This document shows, piece after piece, positions 24,219-33,544 of a DNA stretch of 64,000 bases. The stretch's first letter is position 1, and each line of letters starts with the position of its first letter. The stretch lies in the NCBI GenBank assembly GCA_017994695.1, contig JAGOKF010000001.1, forward strand, positions 62,001 through 126,000, written 5' to 3'. The notes beneath the pieces were generated by a model. That model had not been told where the DNA came from. It worked only from the letters and a program-made list of their open reading frames with translations, and did no database searches. The stretch is from Myxococcota bacterium (lineage in GTDB: Bacteria; Myxococcota_A; UBA9042; DTJE01). The position numbers were made by a program, and so were the translations under genes.

Positions 24219-26606
24219 ATGAACGCTCCCAGCGACCGCCAGGAGCCGGGACCGCTGGCCGGGATCCGGATCCTGGAGACCTCCCGGGGCATCGCGGCCC
24301 GGATCGCGACGATGGTCCTGGCGGATCACGGTGCCGAGGTGGTGCGGATCCCCCTGCCGGAGGACCTCCCGGACCCGGTCACCGGAGCCCTGCTGGACCG
24401 GAACAAGACCGTGGCCCGCTTCCCGGCGGACTCGCCGGAGGGGATCGGGGCGATCCGGGACCTGCTGCCCCACGCCGACGCCTGGGTCGAGGACGTGCTG
24501 CCCGGCGAGACCGCGGCCCTCGAGGCCGCAACCGGAGCCACCCCGCGGCCCGACCAGGTGCGCCTCTCCCTGCCGGCCTTCCGGGAGGGGGATCCCCGGC
24601 AGGACCTGCCCCATCCCGAGGTGGCGGCGGCCGTGGCCGGCTGCCTCTATGCGAGGCCCCTGGGCGCCCCCCGGTGGCACGACCTGCCCGTGACCCCGGT
24701 GGTGGGGGGCCTCTTCGGGGCCAACGGCCTCATGGCCGGCCTGATCGCGCGGCTCCGCACCGGCCAGGGCCAGCGGGTCACCGTGCCCCTCTACCACGGG
24801 ACCCTCTTCGCCCAGATCCTGCAGGTGCTGATGGGCTGCGGCGTGCCCCGGGGGTTCCTGGCTTTGAAGATGGTGGCCACCCCCTTCATGCATTCCTGGC
24901 CGTGCCAGGACGGGCGCCATGTCTACCTGCACATCACGCTGCCGGCCCACAACGCCCGGATGATCGCCCTGCTGGAGGAGATCGGGCATCCCCGGGAGGC
25001 CCGGGACCTGCGGGGCGTGCTGTCGGACCAGACGATGCGGGACCCGAGCCAGGTGAAGGACCTCGCCGAGGCGAAGGCCATCGAGGAGGTCCTCCGGCGG
25101 ATCTTCCGGCTGCGGCCGGCCCGGGAATGGGAGGCCCTGCTGGGCCGGGAACTCTGCTGCATCGAGGTCCGCACGGTGGATCAGTGGATGCGGGATTCCC
25201 GGGCCGCGGGGATGCAGGACGTCGTGGCGCTCGAGGACCCGGAACTGGGGGGGGTCGAGGCCCCGGGTCCCGGGTTCCTGTGCCGGGAGATGCCGCCTCG
25301 GGTCGGGCCCCGGCGCGTCGCCGATGATCTCCGGGACCTCGCGGCGCGGTGGCGGGAGTCCCCGGGAGTCGGGGCGCCGCTGGAGCCGGGGCGAAGGCTG
25401 GCCCATCCCCTGGAAGGAATCCGGGTCGCGGACCTGTCCCGGATCATCGCCGGCCCCACCGCCGGGCGCCTGCTGGCCGAACTGGGGGCCGAGGTCACGG
25501 CGATCCAGGGCCCCACGGACCTCGCCTGGGCGCTGTCCTTCCACCTGCTCTTCAACGTCGGCAAGCGGACGGTGACGCTGGACTTCACCACCCCCGAGGG
25601 GAAGGACCGCCTCCAGGGGTTGATCCGGCACCTGGATCCCCACGCCCTGATCCAGAACTACCGCAACCTGGAAGTCGCCCGGTCCGTCGGGGTCGGTCCC
25701 GAGGACCTGGCCCGATCCTTCCCGGCCCTGGTCCAGGCCCACCTGAACGCCTACGGCAACGAGGGCGACTGGCAGCAGCGGCCGGGGTTCGAGCAGGTGG
25801 TCCAGGCCGTGACGGGAATCCAGATGACCTACGGCGGCGGGGACCGCCCGAGGCTGCTTCCGACGCCGGTGATCGACATCGGCACGGGGCTGGCGGGAGC
25901 CCTGGCGACCCAGGTGGGCCTGTGGCACCGCCTCCGGACCGGCCGGGGATGCCGGGTGGAAACGCACCTCACCTGGACCGCGCTGCTGCTCCAGTGCCGC
26001 CAGGTAGCCGAGGTGCACCGGCAGCGGTCCGCCAGGGAGGGGCGTCCCCTGCCTCCCGCCCCCGGCCTCCTGGCAACGATCGTCCGGGCCCTGGACGGCC
26101 CGATGACCGTGGCCGGGACTCCCGGGGACCTGGCCGCATGGATCGGCCTGGAGGGACCCGACCGGACAGACCCCGGGATCCTGCGCCGCCGGCTGGCCCG
26201 GCAGGCCTGGACCCGGCCGGCCGCGGCCTGGAAACGGGACCTCGAGTCCCGGGGAATGGGCCGCCGGGTGCTGTGCATGGCCGTGCCCAGGGTGAAGGAC
26301 CTGGTCCGGAGCCTCCCGGAACTCGACCCCTCCCGGCCGCCCCCGGTGCGGATGCGGCCCTATCCGGGGGTGAACCGGCCCATGGCCTTCGTGCGGCTGC
26401 CCCTGGACCTCTCGGGCACCCCCCTCCGGGAGGGGCTCCCTCCTCCCCAGCGGGGCCGGGACACCGCCGAGGTCCTCCGGCAGGCGGGCCTGACCCCCGG
26501 GGCCGCGGACGGCGTGCTGCCCTATCCCGCCGATCGGCCGCTGCTGGCCTGGCTCTGGGAGATCGCCCGCTGGGGGTGGTTCGCCTGGAGGTCCGGGGGC
26601 TTCTGA
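24219..26606 (+). CDS. Fused double CaiB/BaiF (type III) CoA-transferase
   Basis: A 795-residue protein made of two type III CoA-transferase (CaiB/BaiF, FRC) domains in tandem, about residues 12-390 and 400-790. Family members normally have ~400 residues and form interlocked dimers, so this looks like a dimer fused into one chain. Both halves begin with a matching motif: LAGIRILETSRGIAARIATM and LEGIRVADLSRIIAGPTAGR. The catalytic-aspartate segment is kept in the second half (PVIDIGTG) but reads PVTPVVGG in the first, which seems to lack the nucleophilic Asp. The likely reaction is CoA transfer between organic acids. AAGGAGG precedes the ATG. It stands alone, so the substrate is unknown. Confidence 0.85.
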   Translation: MNAPSDRQEPGPLAGIRILETSRGIAARIATMVLADHGAEVVRIPLPEDLPDPVTGALLDRNKTVARFPADSPEGIGAIRDLLPHADAWVEDVLPGETAALEAATGATPRPDQVRLSLPAFREGDPRQDLPHPEVAAAVAGCLYARPLGAPRWHDLPVTPVVGGLFGANGLMAGLIARLRTGQGQRVTVPLYHGTLFAQILQVLMGCGVPRGFLALKMVATPFMHSWPCQDGRHVYLHITLPAHNARMIALLEEIGHPREARDLRGVLSDQTMRDPSQVKDLAEAKAIEEVLRRIFRLRPAREWEALLGRELCCIEVRTVDQWMRDSRAAGMQDVVALEDPELGGVEAPGPGFLCREMPPRVGPRRVADDLRDLAARWRESPGVGAPLEPGRRLAHPLEGIRVADLSRIIAGPTAGRLLAELGAEVTAIQGPTDLAWALSFHLLFNVGKRTVTLDFTTPEGKDRLQGLIRHLDPHALIQNYRNLEVARSVGVGPEDLARSFPALVQAHLNAYGNEGDWQQRPGFEQVVQAVTGIQMTYGGGDRPRLLPTPVIDIGTGLAGALATQVGLWHRLRTGRGCRVETHLTWTALLLQCRQVAEVHRQRSAREGRPLPPAPGLLATIVRALDGPMTVAGTPGDLAAWIGLEGPDRTDPGILRRRLARQAWTRPAAAWKRDLESRGMGRRVLCMAVPRVKDLVRSLPELDPSRPPPVRMRPYPGVNRPMAFVRLPLDLSGTPLREGLPPPQRGRDTAEVLRQAGLTPGAADGVLPYPADRPLLAWLWEIARWGWFAWRSGGF

Positions 26607-26616
26607 CCCCCGGGGA

Positions 26617-27402
26617 TCAGCGGACCTTCCTCATCTGGCGACGGGCCCAGTTCCGGGCGTCGTCGGTCTCCCACTCGAGGCCGGACGGGGCCTTCGCCTG
26701 GATCACCGCCTCGTAGTACCGGAGGGCGCACTCCCGGTCCCCGGTCTCCCGGCACGCCTCGGCCAGTTCCAGCAGGGCCTCCGGGTCCCCGGGAGCCCGG
26801 TCCACCCCCATCCGGGCATATTCCAGGGCCTTGTCGTCGTCCCCCCAGGAGATCACCGAGGGCAGTTCCCGGTAGGCCATCGCCAGGAAGACGTAGGCCT
26901 CCGGCCGCCGGGGGTCCATCGCGATCAGTTCCTCCAGCTGGCCTCGGACCGGCTTCACCGCCTGGAGGATCCGGGTGAAGGGCAGCGTGGCACCGGCCTT
27001 GTACCGGTTCATCAGTTCCCAGTAGCGCCCGTCGTAGTCCCGGGTCCTGAGGGCCTGGGCCCGCAGGGCGCACTCGATCCCCGCCCGGGCGATCCTCGCC
27101 CCGTCCTCCTTGTCGCCGGCCTGGATCCGCCGGTGGGCCAGGTGGAAGGACGTTCGGGCGCACCAGATCTGCACGTCGTGGTCCCCCGTCCGCAGGGCCG
27201 CCAGCCTCGCGAATCCCTCCCAGGCCTCCCGGTGGCGATCGGGATCCGCGCGTCCCTGGTAGATCGCCAGCACCTGCTGGAACTCCGGGTCCCCAGGCAC
27301 CGCCAGGCCGTCGGCCCGTCCCACCATCGGCGCCAGGAACGCCCACAACGAAACGATCAGGATGCCTCCCGGCCCGGGGAAGCGCAGCGTGGCACCGGTC
27401 AT
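26617..27402 (-). CDS. Exported tetratricopeptide-repeat protein
   Basis: A 261-residue protein with an N-terminal hydrophobic segment (about 13-31, ending near GRADG), probably a signal peptide. TPR-like helical pairs follow, such as ALEYARMGVDRAPGDPEALLELAEAC, over about 90-245. TPR proteins act as scaffolds; the partner is unknown. ATG at 27402 was chosen because GGAGG precedes it and the signal starts there. It lies 31 bases downstream of the paralogue B lipoprotein on the same strand, so they are probably co-transcribed. Confidence 0.75.
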   Translation of the reverse strand: MTGATLRFPGPGGILIVSLWAFLAPMVGRADGLAVPGDPEFQQVLAIYQGRADPDRHREAWEGFARLAALRTGDHDVQIWCARTSFHLAHRRIQAGDKEDGARIARAGIECALRAQALRTRDYDGRYWELMNRYKAGATLPFTRILQAVKPVRGQLEELIAMDPRRPEAYVFLAMAYRELPSVISWGDDDKALEYARMGVDRAPGDPEALLELAEACRETGDRECALRYYEAVIQAKAPSGLEWETDDARNWARRQMRKVR

Positions 27403-27433
27403 CCGCACCCTCCGCACCGGCCCCGGACCCGCC

Positions 27434-29227
27434 TCACCAGGAGGAGGGGTCCCGGAGCACCTCGCAGTCCACGAAGGAGGCCCCCGCGGGATTCTTCAGG
27501 GGGCTCGCGCAATACTCCAGCAGCACGCCCCAGGCCTCGACGGGAATCCCCTGGGGGGAGGCCCTCGGGCGCAGCGTCGAACCCGAGTAGGTCCCGTCGG
27601 GCTGGGCCCAGAGATCCCAGTAGGGCCAGGCGGTGAACTCCTCGACGGACTTCCGCCAGTGCTGCTGCACGTGGCGGGCCTCGGCCGCCGTCAGCGGCAG
27701 CCCCACCGACGCCGCCTGGACCAGCAGCACGGCCATGTCCTGCCACCAGTCGGGATGGGACGCCCCGGGCTCCTCGGGGCTCGGGTGCATGTACGAGTCG
27801 ATCCGTTCCGCAAGGCCCTTCAGGGCCATCCAGGCGTCCCGCCACTGCCCCCGGACCAGCGCCGTCCCGACCCCGGCCATGTGGTAGTCCCAGATGATCG
27901 GGTAGTTGTAGTAGTGGGCCGTGCTGGCGAAGAGGTCGTAGATGCTCCCGGTGCAGGAGCCGCACTCCCCGGTCTTCCGCTCCCCGTAGGCGATCATGTC
28001 CGCCGACATCCGGGCGCAGCACTCGTTGGTAGGATCGATGTCCACATAGCAGGAATAGGAGCCGAGGTCCTGCTGCCCGCAGGGGATCCGCCAGGCGTTC
28101 CCCTCCCGGTCCTTGGTCCGGATGTAGTAGTCCTCGTCCACGATGTCCCGGTGGAAGTGGATCATCGTGTCCAGCGTGTGGGCGCAGGCGTCCCGGGCCG
28201 GCCCCTCGGGGAGATCCCGGGCGGCGTAGAACAGGAAGGTGGTGGCCCGGGAGATGGCCCGGACGTCGTCCTTGCTGCGCATGTTGGTGACCCACATCTG
28301 TCCCCAGGCCGGGTTGTGGGGCCAGGGGAAGGTCTGGGCGTTCCAGTTGTTCTCCTCCTGCCGGGTGTCGTTGCCGAAGGCCACCGCCTTGCGGCGCCCG
28401 TCGTCCCCCCAGAACTCCCCGTCCAGCATGAACTCGTGGTCGAAGGGGAAGATGGACCGGGCCATCAGCCAGGGGGCCGGGTCGTTCTCGTCCCAGACGA
28501 ACCCCTTGATCACGGCCTCGAGGCCCTTGCAATACTGCTCCGCCAGGCGCAGCAGGGTCGGGTCCCCGGTCCAGAGGGCACCGCCCACCACCGTGTTCAG
28601 CATCATGGACCCGGGGATCCACATGTTGTGCTCGCTGCCCATCTCCCGGTAGGTGACCAGGTCCCCGTTCTTGATCGCGATGATGTCGTTGTACCAGGCC
28701 AGGAAGTCGTCCCGGCCGGTGCTGTGGTCCACCCCCATCGAGGTCCGGATCACCCACCGGAAGAAGCCCGTCTGCCTCCAGGCGGCGGCCACCTCCCGGG
28801 TGAACTCCGTCACCTCCTCGGGGCTCAGGGGCTCCCCCTCGGCGGGACGGGTGAAGTCGAAGGGCAGCGCCTGGGGCGGCAGGGTCACGTCCGGCGGCAC
28901 GTCGGGCCCACCGGGACCCGGGTCCGATCCCCCCTCGTCGAGCGATCCCGGATCGTGGCCCGGGTCCGGGGCCGGGTCGGGCGGGAGGTCCGCGGGTCCC
29001 TCGTCGGGGGATCCCCCCGGATCGCCGGGAACCTCGCCGGGAACCTCCGCCAGGTCGGTCCCCGGGCCCTCATCGACCCGCCCCTCGTCGGGAATTCCGG
29101 GATCCGGCGTCGCCACCTCCGGGACGTCCAGGAGTCCCGGGTCCCCGGACCCCAGGTCCCCGCCACCCGAGGACCCGCAGGCGATCGCCCAACCCAGCAC
29201 GCACGCCGACCACGCGACCCTTCCCAT
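27434..29227 (-). CDS. Surface lipoprotein, paralogue B
   Basis: A 597-residue lipoprotein with lipobox AIAC (C17), then an extended DPG/DEGP-rich linker to about residue 115. The mature domain parallels the lipoprotein at 22318-24081: WVTNMRSKDDVRAISRA, GLPLTAAEARHVQQHW and LLEYCASPLKNPAG are shared patterns, and both end near DPSSW/DPTSW. It has more cysteines (NECCARM, CGSCTGS), suggesting disulfides in an exposed protein. AGGAGG upstream of the ATG at 29227 sets the start. A helical carbohydrate-active or heparinase-like fold is possible but not shown. Its neighbours are a TPR protein downstream and a giant duplicated lipoprotein upstream. Confidence 0.77.
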   Translation of the reverse strand: MGRVAWSACVLGWAIACGSSGGGDLGSGDPGLLDVPEVATPDPGIPDEGRVDEGPGTDLAEVPGEVPGDPGGSPDEGPADLPPDPAPDPGHDPGSLDEGGSDPGPGGPDVPPDVTLPPQALPFDFTRPAEGEPLSPEEVTEFTREVAAAWRQTGFFRWVIRTSMGVDHSTGRDDFLAWYNDIIAIKNGDLVTYREMGSEHNMWIPGSMMLNTVVGGALWTGDPTLLRLAEQYCKGLEAVIKGFVWDENDPAPWLMARSIFPFDHEFMLDGEFWGDDGRRKAVAFGNDTRQEENNWNAQTFPWPHNPAWGQMWVTNMRSKDDVRAISRATTFLFYAARDLPEGPARDACAHTLDTMIHFHRDIVDEDYYIRTKDREGNAWRIPCGQQDLGSYSCYVDIDPTNECCARMSADMIAYGERKTGECGSCTGSIYDLFASTAHYYNYPIIWDYHMAGVGTALVRGQWRDAWMALKGLAERIDSYMHPSPEEPGASHPDWWQDMAVLLVQAASVGLPLTAAEARHVQQHWRKSVEEFTAWPYWDLWAQPDGTYSGSTLRPRASPQGIPVEAWGVLLEYCASPLKNPAGASFVDCEVLRDPSSW

Positions 29228-29335
29228 CGGACACCTCCTGGTTCCCCGCCGGCGCACCGGCGCGATTCCTGCCCCCAAGCCTAGGGGATTCCCGCCTCCG
29301 GGAACAGCGGATCTGCACCCCTTCCCGCCGGCCCG

Positions 29336-32300
29336 TCAGGGGCCGGACACCCGGAACAGCCGCACCGGCCGGCGTTCCGACAGCCGCACCGAGGGGATCA
29401 CCAGGTCGTCACCCAGCCGGTAGGGAATCCCCTCGGGATCCTGCCAGGCCCCGTCCCGGTGCTCCCGCACCGATCCCACCGGGAGGTCCGGCGGCAGGGC
29501 CACCCGGATCGTCGTGGCCACGTCCTCGAGCACCCAGTGGGGGTCCTCCTCGAACAGGCAGCGGAGGTCGTTCATCTCCTCCCGGGCGGTCACGTTGATC
29601 ACCGGGATCACCAGCGAAGACGGGGTCCGGATCGCCTCGACCACCACCCCTTCCCGGTCCGCCCGGGCCCCTCCGGTGGGATCCCCCAGCACCAGTTCGT
29701 CCCGGACGGCCCGGACCATCCGGTTCGCCTCGGCAATGGCCCGCCAGGACTCGGGCCGCCGGTCGGCGCCCTTCAGGCTGGTCTGGAAGTACATCAACCC
29801 CTTGGCTCCGGCGGCGACTGGGGACAGGGCCTGGATCCAGATCTCCGAAGGGCTCGGCTCCCGGACGGGGTCCGTCTTGCCCAGCATGCCGTGGCTGTAG
29901 ATCCAGGTCGGCCAGGGCGACTGGTTGTTCCGCACGGCCCGGGCGAAGTCGAAGGGGGCCCGCAGCGGCGGGAAGTGCCCGAAGTCCAGGATGTACGGTG
30001 CGCAGGCCGAGATGTAGATGTCGAACCCCTGGATGTCCGTGACCCCGGCGAAGGACCCGTTGTGCCGGTGCCGGGATCCGCCGACGTAGGTGGCCATCTC
30101 CGGCGTGGATCGCCAGGCCCTCCGGGAGTACCGGGCCTTCTCCCAGGGAGCGTTGCCGACCCCGCTGTCGGGCTCGTCGCCGGTGAACCACAGCAGGCGG
30201 TCCGTCCGGAACCCCGTGATGTCGATCTCCCGGGCCACCATCAGCCACTGGTCCGGCACCGCCTCGGCGGCGGCCAGGATGTCCCTGGCCGACGCGCCGT
30301 TGCATCCCTCGTAGGAGGCATAGGTCGTCTTCCAGAGGAACGGCGTGTCGAACCCCGCCTCCCGGTGGCGCTGCCAGTTCGTTTCGTTGGCCCCGGGGAA
30401 GGGGCAGTCGGAGGACGAGGGCCAGGTGTGGATCCCGAAGTGGGGCACCAGCACCCTCCCCCCGGCCGTCGAGTGGCTCCCGTCGTCCCAGAGGGCGGTG
30501 ACGGTCCAGGGGTCCCCCCGGCGGGTCGGCAGGCACAGGGGCACCTCCCACATCACCTCCTGGCCGGCCTCGACCCGGGGGTCGGGAACGCAGGCCGATC
30601 CGGTGACATCCCGGCCGTTGACCACCAGGCGTTCCAGGTGCCGGGCCGAGGGGGACTCGTTGCGCAGGTGGACCAGGAGGCTGTCGTGGCCCGGGGAGGG
30701 GGTGACGTAGCGGACCGGCACCCCGGGGATCGTCGGGGCGAAATCCGCCTGCAACGCGACCCCCTGGTCGGTCACGACCTCCACCGGGAAGGGGCCCGGG
30801 TCCTCCAGCCAGGCGTGGGAGGAATGGAAGGCGATCCAGAAGGGGGATCCCGCCTCGAGGTCCTCCGGCCAGACGTGCAGCCAGTGCATCCACCCGTCCT
30901 CGGTGAGGGCCTTCACCTCCGGCGAGGGTTCCGCCAGGTCGTCCCGGAGCAGCGGGGAGACGTCCCGCCCGGCGATGCGCACCGTCCGGACCCGTCCCGG
31001 GGCCCCGGCGACCGCCGTCAGGTGCACCCGGCCCCCCAGCACCGGGTCCGGGATGCCCGCCTCGGGGTACTGGTCATAGGGGTAGAAGAAGTCCTTCCGC
31101 AGGGTTGCCCGGACCCGGGGATCGGCCGGAGGGGCCTCGCAGGGCCGAAGGGAAGGGGCGCAGCGGGCCGGGGCCTCCCGGGCGGCCCCCTGGGGCTCCG
31201 GGCCCGGGTCCGGAATCGCCATCCACCGGGCCATCCGGTCCCCGATCCCCGGGTCCCGGCCCAGCACGAAGACCCGGTAGGGCCGGTCGTTGTCCAGGGA
31301 GACTTGGGGCAGCACCACTTGCCTCCCCTCGGACCAGGCGCCCTCGGTGGCGGGCCGGACCGCGCCGTCCTCCACCTCCCAGATGGCCTCCACGGCGAAG
31401 TCCTCGGGGATCCGCACCCGGACGTCGGCCACGACCGGCTGCAGGGACCAGTGGGGATCGTCCTCGAAGATGCACCGGACCAGGTCCATCCCCTGGTCCA
31501 CCTTGCCGTCGATCACCGGGACCACCAGGGCCTCCCGGGACCGGATCGCCTCGGCCCACACGTCGGGGTCGGAGGTCCGGGCGGCCCCGGTGGCATCCCC
31601 CTCCCGGAGGAAGGGCCGGACCGCCCGGAAGACCCGGTTGACCTCCCCCATCGCCTCCCAGGTGGCCGGGACGGCCCGGGCCCGGTCGAGGTCCGTCCGG
31701 AAGTACATCAGGCCCTTGGCCCCGCAGGCCATCACCGACAGCGCGGAAACCTTCAGTTCCATCGGGTCGGGGTCCCGGGTGTCGTTCCACCCGTGGATCC
31801 CCTGGGAGTAGAACCACACCGGCCCGGGGGCCTGGTTCTCCCGCACCGCCCGGCAGTAGTCCAGGGGGGCCCGGAGCGGGGGGATCTGCCCCACCAGGAT
31901 CGAGGGAGCGCAGGCGGCGAAGTAGATGTCGAAGCCCTGGACGTCGGCGATCCCGGCGTAGGCCCCGGTCATCCGGTGGCGGGCCCCTCCGATGTAGGTC
32001 GTCATGCGGGGACGGCGCAGGAAGGATCGCTTCGCGTCCTGGGAGACCCGCCAGGGCTTGTCCCGGCGGTTGCTGTCCACCTCGTCCCCCAGCAGCCGCG
32101 CCACCCGGGTGTCGTCCAGGTCGCCGATGTCCGCCCACTCGTCCAGCAGGTAGTGCCAGTCCGGGAGGTGCTGGGACTTCGACACGACCTCCCGGGCCGT
32201 GGCGAAGCGGCAGTGTTCCCGGGGGAAGCTCCCCCGGAGGAAGGGGGTGTCGAAGCCCTGGTCCCAGTGGGCCCGGAAGTTGTCGAAATCGGCCCCCGGG

Positions 32301-33370
32301 AAGGGGCACTCCTCCTCGTCCACCCAGGCGTGGATGGGGAAGTGGGGCATCACGACCCGGCCGGCGCCGACGGCGGGGGGCCCCTCCTCGAACACGGCGA
32401 CCACGGTCCAGGGGTCCCCGGGGGACAGGGGCCTGCAGAGGGGGACGGTCCACAGGGCCGTCCCACCGGGCCCGATCGCCGGGTCGGGGATGCAGGCGAC
32501 CGAGGTCACGTCCATGCCGTTGACGACGATCCTGCGAAGGGTCCGGGACCCGGGGGCATCGTTGCGCAGGTGCACCAGCAGCGTCCGGTGATCGTCGGCG
32601 GTGGTGACGTAGGTCAGCCGGGGCTCACCCGGGGGGGTCAGGGGCACCTGGGCGTCCAGGGCAGTCCCCTGGTCGGTCCGCACGCGGATCCGGATCGGCG
32701 TCCCCGCGTCCAGTCCCGGGTCGTCCCGGTGCCAGGCCAGGAAGAACGGCCGGCCGGCGACCAGGGGCATCGGCCAGACGTGCAGGTAGTGGAACCCCCG
32801 GTCCACCAGGGCCATCACCGCGTCGGGAGTCGGGGACGACCCCTCCACCGGAAGCGCCACGGGGGTCACGTCCAGGTCTCCGAGGAGGACCTCGGTGACC
32901 GTCCCCGAGGTCCCGGCCACCGCCGCGACCTGCACCCGGCGACCCTCGGCCGGGTCCGGCAGTTCGTCTTCCGGGTACTGGTCGTAGGGCAGGAAGAAAT
33001 CCGCCCGGACGGCCCCCGCGGGGCCGATCTCCGCCGGTTCGACCCCGCAGGGGTCCCCTACGGCCCGGCAGGTCCGCAGGGCCGGTACCTTCCAGTCCCC
33101 CGGAACCGGGCCCTCATCCAGCCCGCCATCGGGGGCCCCGGGAAGGTCCCCGGCCGCCTCTTCCGAATCGTCCGCCCCGGTTCCCGGGTCTGCCGGTGCC
33201 GGGTCCGCGAGATCCGGGAACCGGTCCTCCGACAGGTCCTCGGGAACGAACGGGGTGTCCTCGATCCCCGGATCGCCGGGAACGTCGGCCGGCGGGATTC
33301 CGGCCTCCCCACAGGCCCAGGCGGGTCCGATCAGCCAGCCAATCACCAGGATCTTCGAGCAGACTCTCAT
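29336..33370 (-). CDS. Giant internally duplicated lipoprotein
   Basis: A 1344-residue lipoprotein with a signal ending in AWAC (C20) and an acidic DPG-rich linker to about residue 95. Two homologous halves of about 600 residues follow. Each starts with a beta-rich module marked by DFFxPYDQYPE and continues into a region with a CPFPGA motif, an RH-rich segment before QGFDIY, and GAKGLMYF, which suggests a (beta/alpha)-barrel like that of glycoside hydrolases. Conserved Asp/Glu such as GDEVDS and GDEPDS are candidate active-site residues. A TAGCAT -10 element lies 31 bases upstream. No known family is recognised; surface glycan processing is an inference. Confidence 0.78.
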   Translation of the reverse strand: MRVCSKILVIGWLIGPAWACGEAGIPPADVPGDPGIEDTPFVPEDLSEDRFPDLADPAPADPGTGADDSEEAAGDLPGAPDGGLDEGPVPGDWKVPALRTCRAVGDPCGVEPAEIGPAGAVRADFFLPYDQYPEDELPDPAEGRRVQVAAVAGTSGTVTEVLLGDLDVTPVALPVEGSSPTPDAVMALVDRGFHYLHVWPMPLVAGRPFFLAWHRDDPGLDAGTPIRIRVRTDQGTALDAQVPLTPPGEPRLTYVTTADDHRTLLVHLRNDAPGSRTLRRIVVNGMDVTSVACIPDPAIGPGGTALWTVPLCRPLSPGDPWTVVAVFEEGPPAVGAGRVVMPHFPIHAWVDEEECPFPGADFDNFRAHWDQGFDTPFLRGSFPREHCRFATAREVVSKSQHLPDWHYLLDEWADIGDLDDTRVARLLGDEVDSNRRDKPWRVSQDAKRSFLRRPRMTTYIGGARHRMTGAYAGIADVQGFDIYFAACAPSILVGQIPPLRAPLDYCRAVRENQAPGPVWFYSQGIHGWNDTRDPDPMELKVSALSVMACGAKGLMYFRTDLDRARAVPATWEAMGEVNRVFRAVRPFLREGDATGAARTSDPDVWAEAIRSREALVVPVIDGKVDQGMDLVRCIFEDDPHWSLQPVVADVRVRIPEDFAVEAIWEVEDGAVRPATEGAWSEGRQVVLPQVSLDNDRPYRVFVLGRDPGIGDRMARWMAIPDPGPEPQGAAREAPARCAPSLRPCEAPPADPRVRATLRKDFFYPYDQYPEAGIPDPVLGGRVHLTAVAGAPGRVRTVRIAGRDVSPLLRDDLAEPSPEVKALTEDGWMHWLHVWPEDLEAGSPFWIAFHSSHAWLEDPGPFPVEVVTDQGVALQADFAPTIPGVPVRYVTPSPGHDSLLVHLRNESPSARHLERLVVNGRDVTGSACVPDPRVEAGQEVMWEVPLCLPTRRGDPWTVTALWDDGSHSTAGGRVLVPHFGIHTWPSSSDCPFPGANETNWQRHREAGFDTPFLWKTTYASYEGCNGASARDILAAAEAVPDQWLMVAREIDITGFRTDRLLWFTGDEPDSGVGNAPWEKARYSRRAWRSTPEMATYVGGSRHRHNGSFAGVTDIQGFDIYISACAPYILDFGHFPPLRAPFDFARAVRNNQSPWPTWIYSHGMLGKTDPVREPSPSEIWIQALSPVAAGAKGLMYFQTSLKGADRRPESWRAIAEANRMVRAVRDELVLGDPTGGARADREGVVVEAIRTPSSLVIPVINVTAREEMNDLRCLFEEDPHWVLEDVATTIRVALPPDLPVGSVREHRDGAWQDPEGIPYRLGDDLVIPSVRLSERRPVRLFRVSGP

Positions 33371-33400
33371 GGGGCGTGCTCCCGGCCCTTCCCGGAACGG

Positions 33401-33406
33401 ATGCTA
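33401..33406 (-). promoter_or_regulatory. Probable -10 element for duplicated lipoprotein
   Basis: TAGCAT on the minus strand within GCGATAGCATCC, 30 bases upstream of the ATG at 33370. Confidence 0.45.
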
Positions 33407-33515
33407 TCGCAGTCACCCCACCGGGGGACAGTCACCTTTTTACCCCAGGCAAATCCTTGTTTCTCCTTGGATTCCCGGATCAGACCGGCAGGCCCGCTTC
33501 CCCCCGGACCTGCGG

Positions 33516-33521
33516 TAGAAT
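33516..33521 (+). promoter_or_regulatory. Probable -10 element for HupE-like gene
   Basis: TAGAAT within GCGGTAGAATGCC, 23 bases upstream of the GTG start. A GGAGGAGG ribosome site lies between, so unlike 7594 and 20921 this message has a short leader. Confidence 0.45.
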
Positions 33522-33544
33522 GCCCCGGCTGGAGGAGGCCGGTC

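Noticed and set aside
29459-33544. Very long plus-strand frame opposite the duplicated lipoprotein
   Set aside because: High GC leaves antisense frames open. Its composition is low-complexity Pro/Gly/Arg with no motif until the HupE-like start at 33545.
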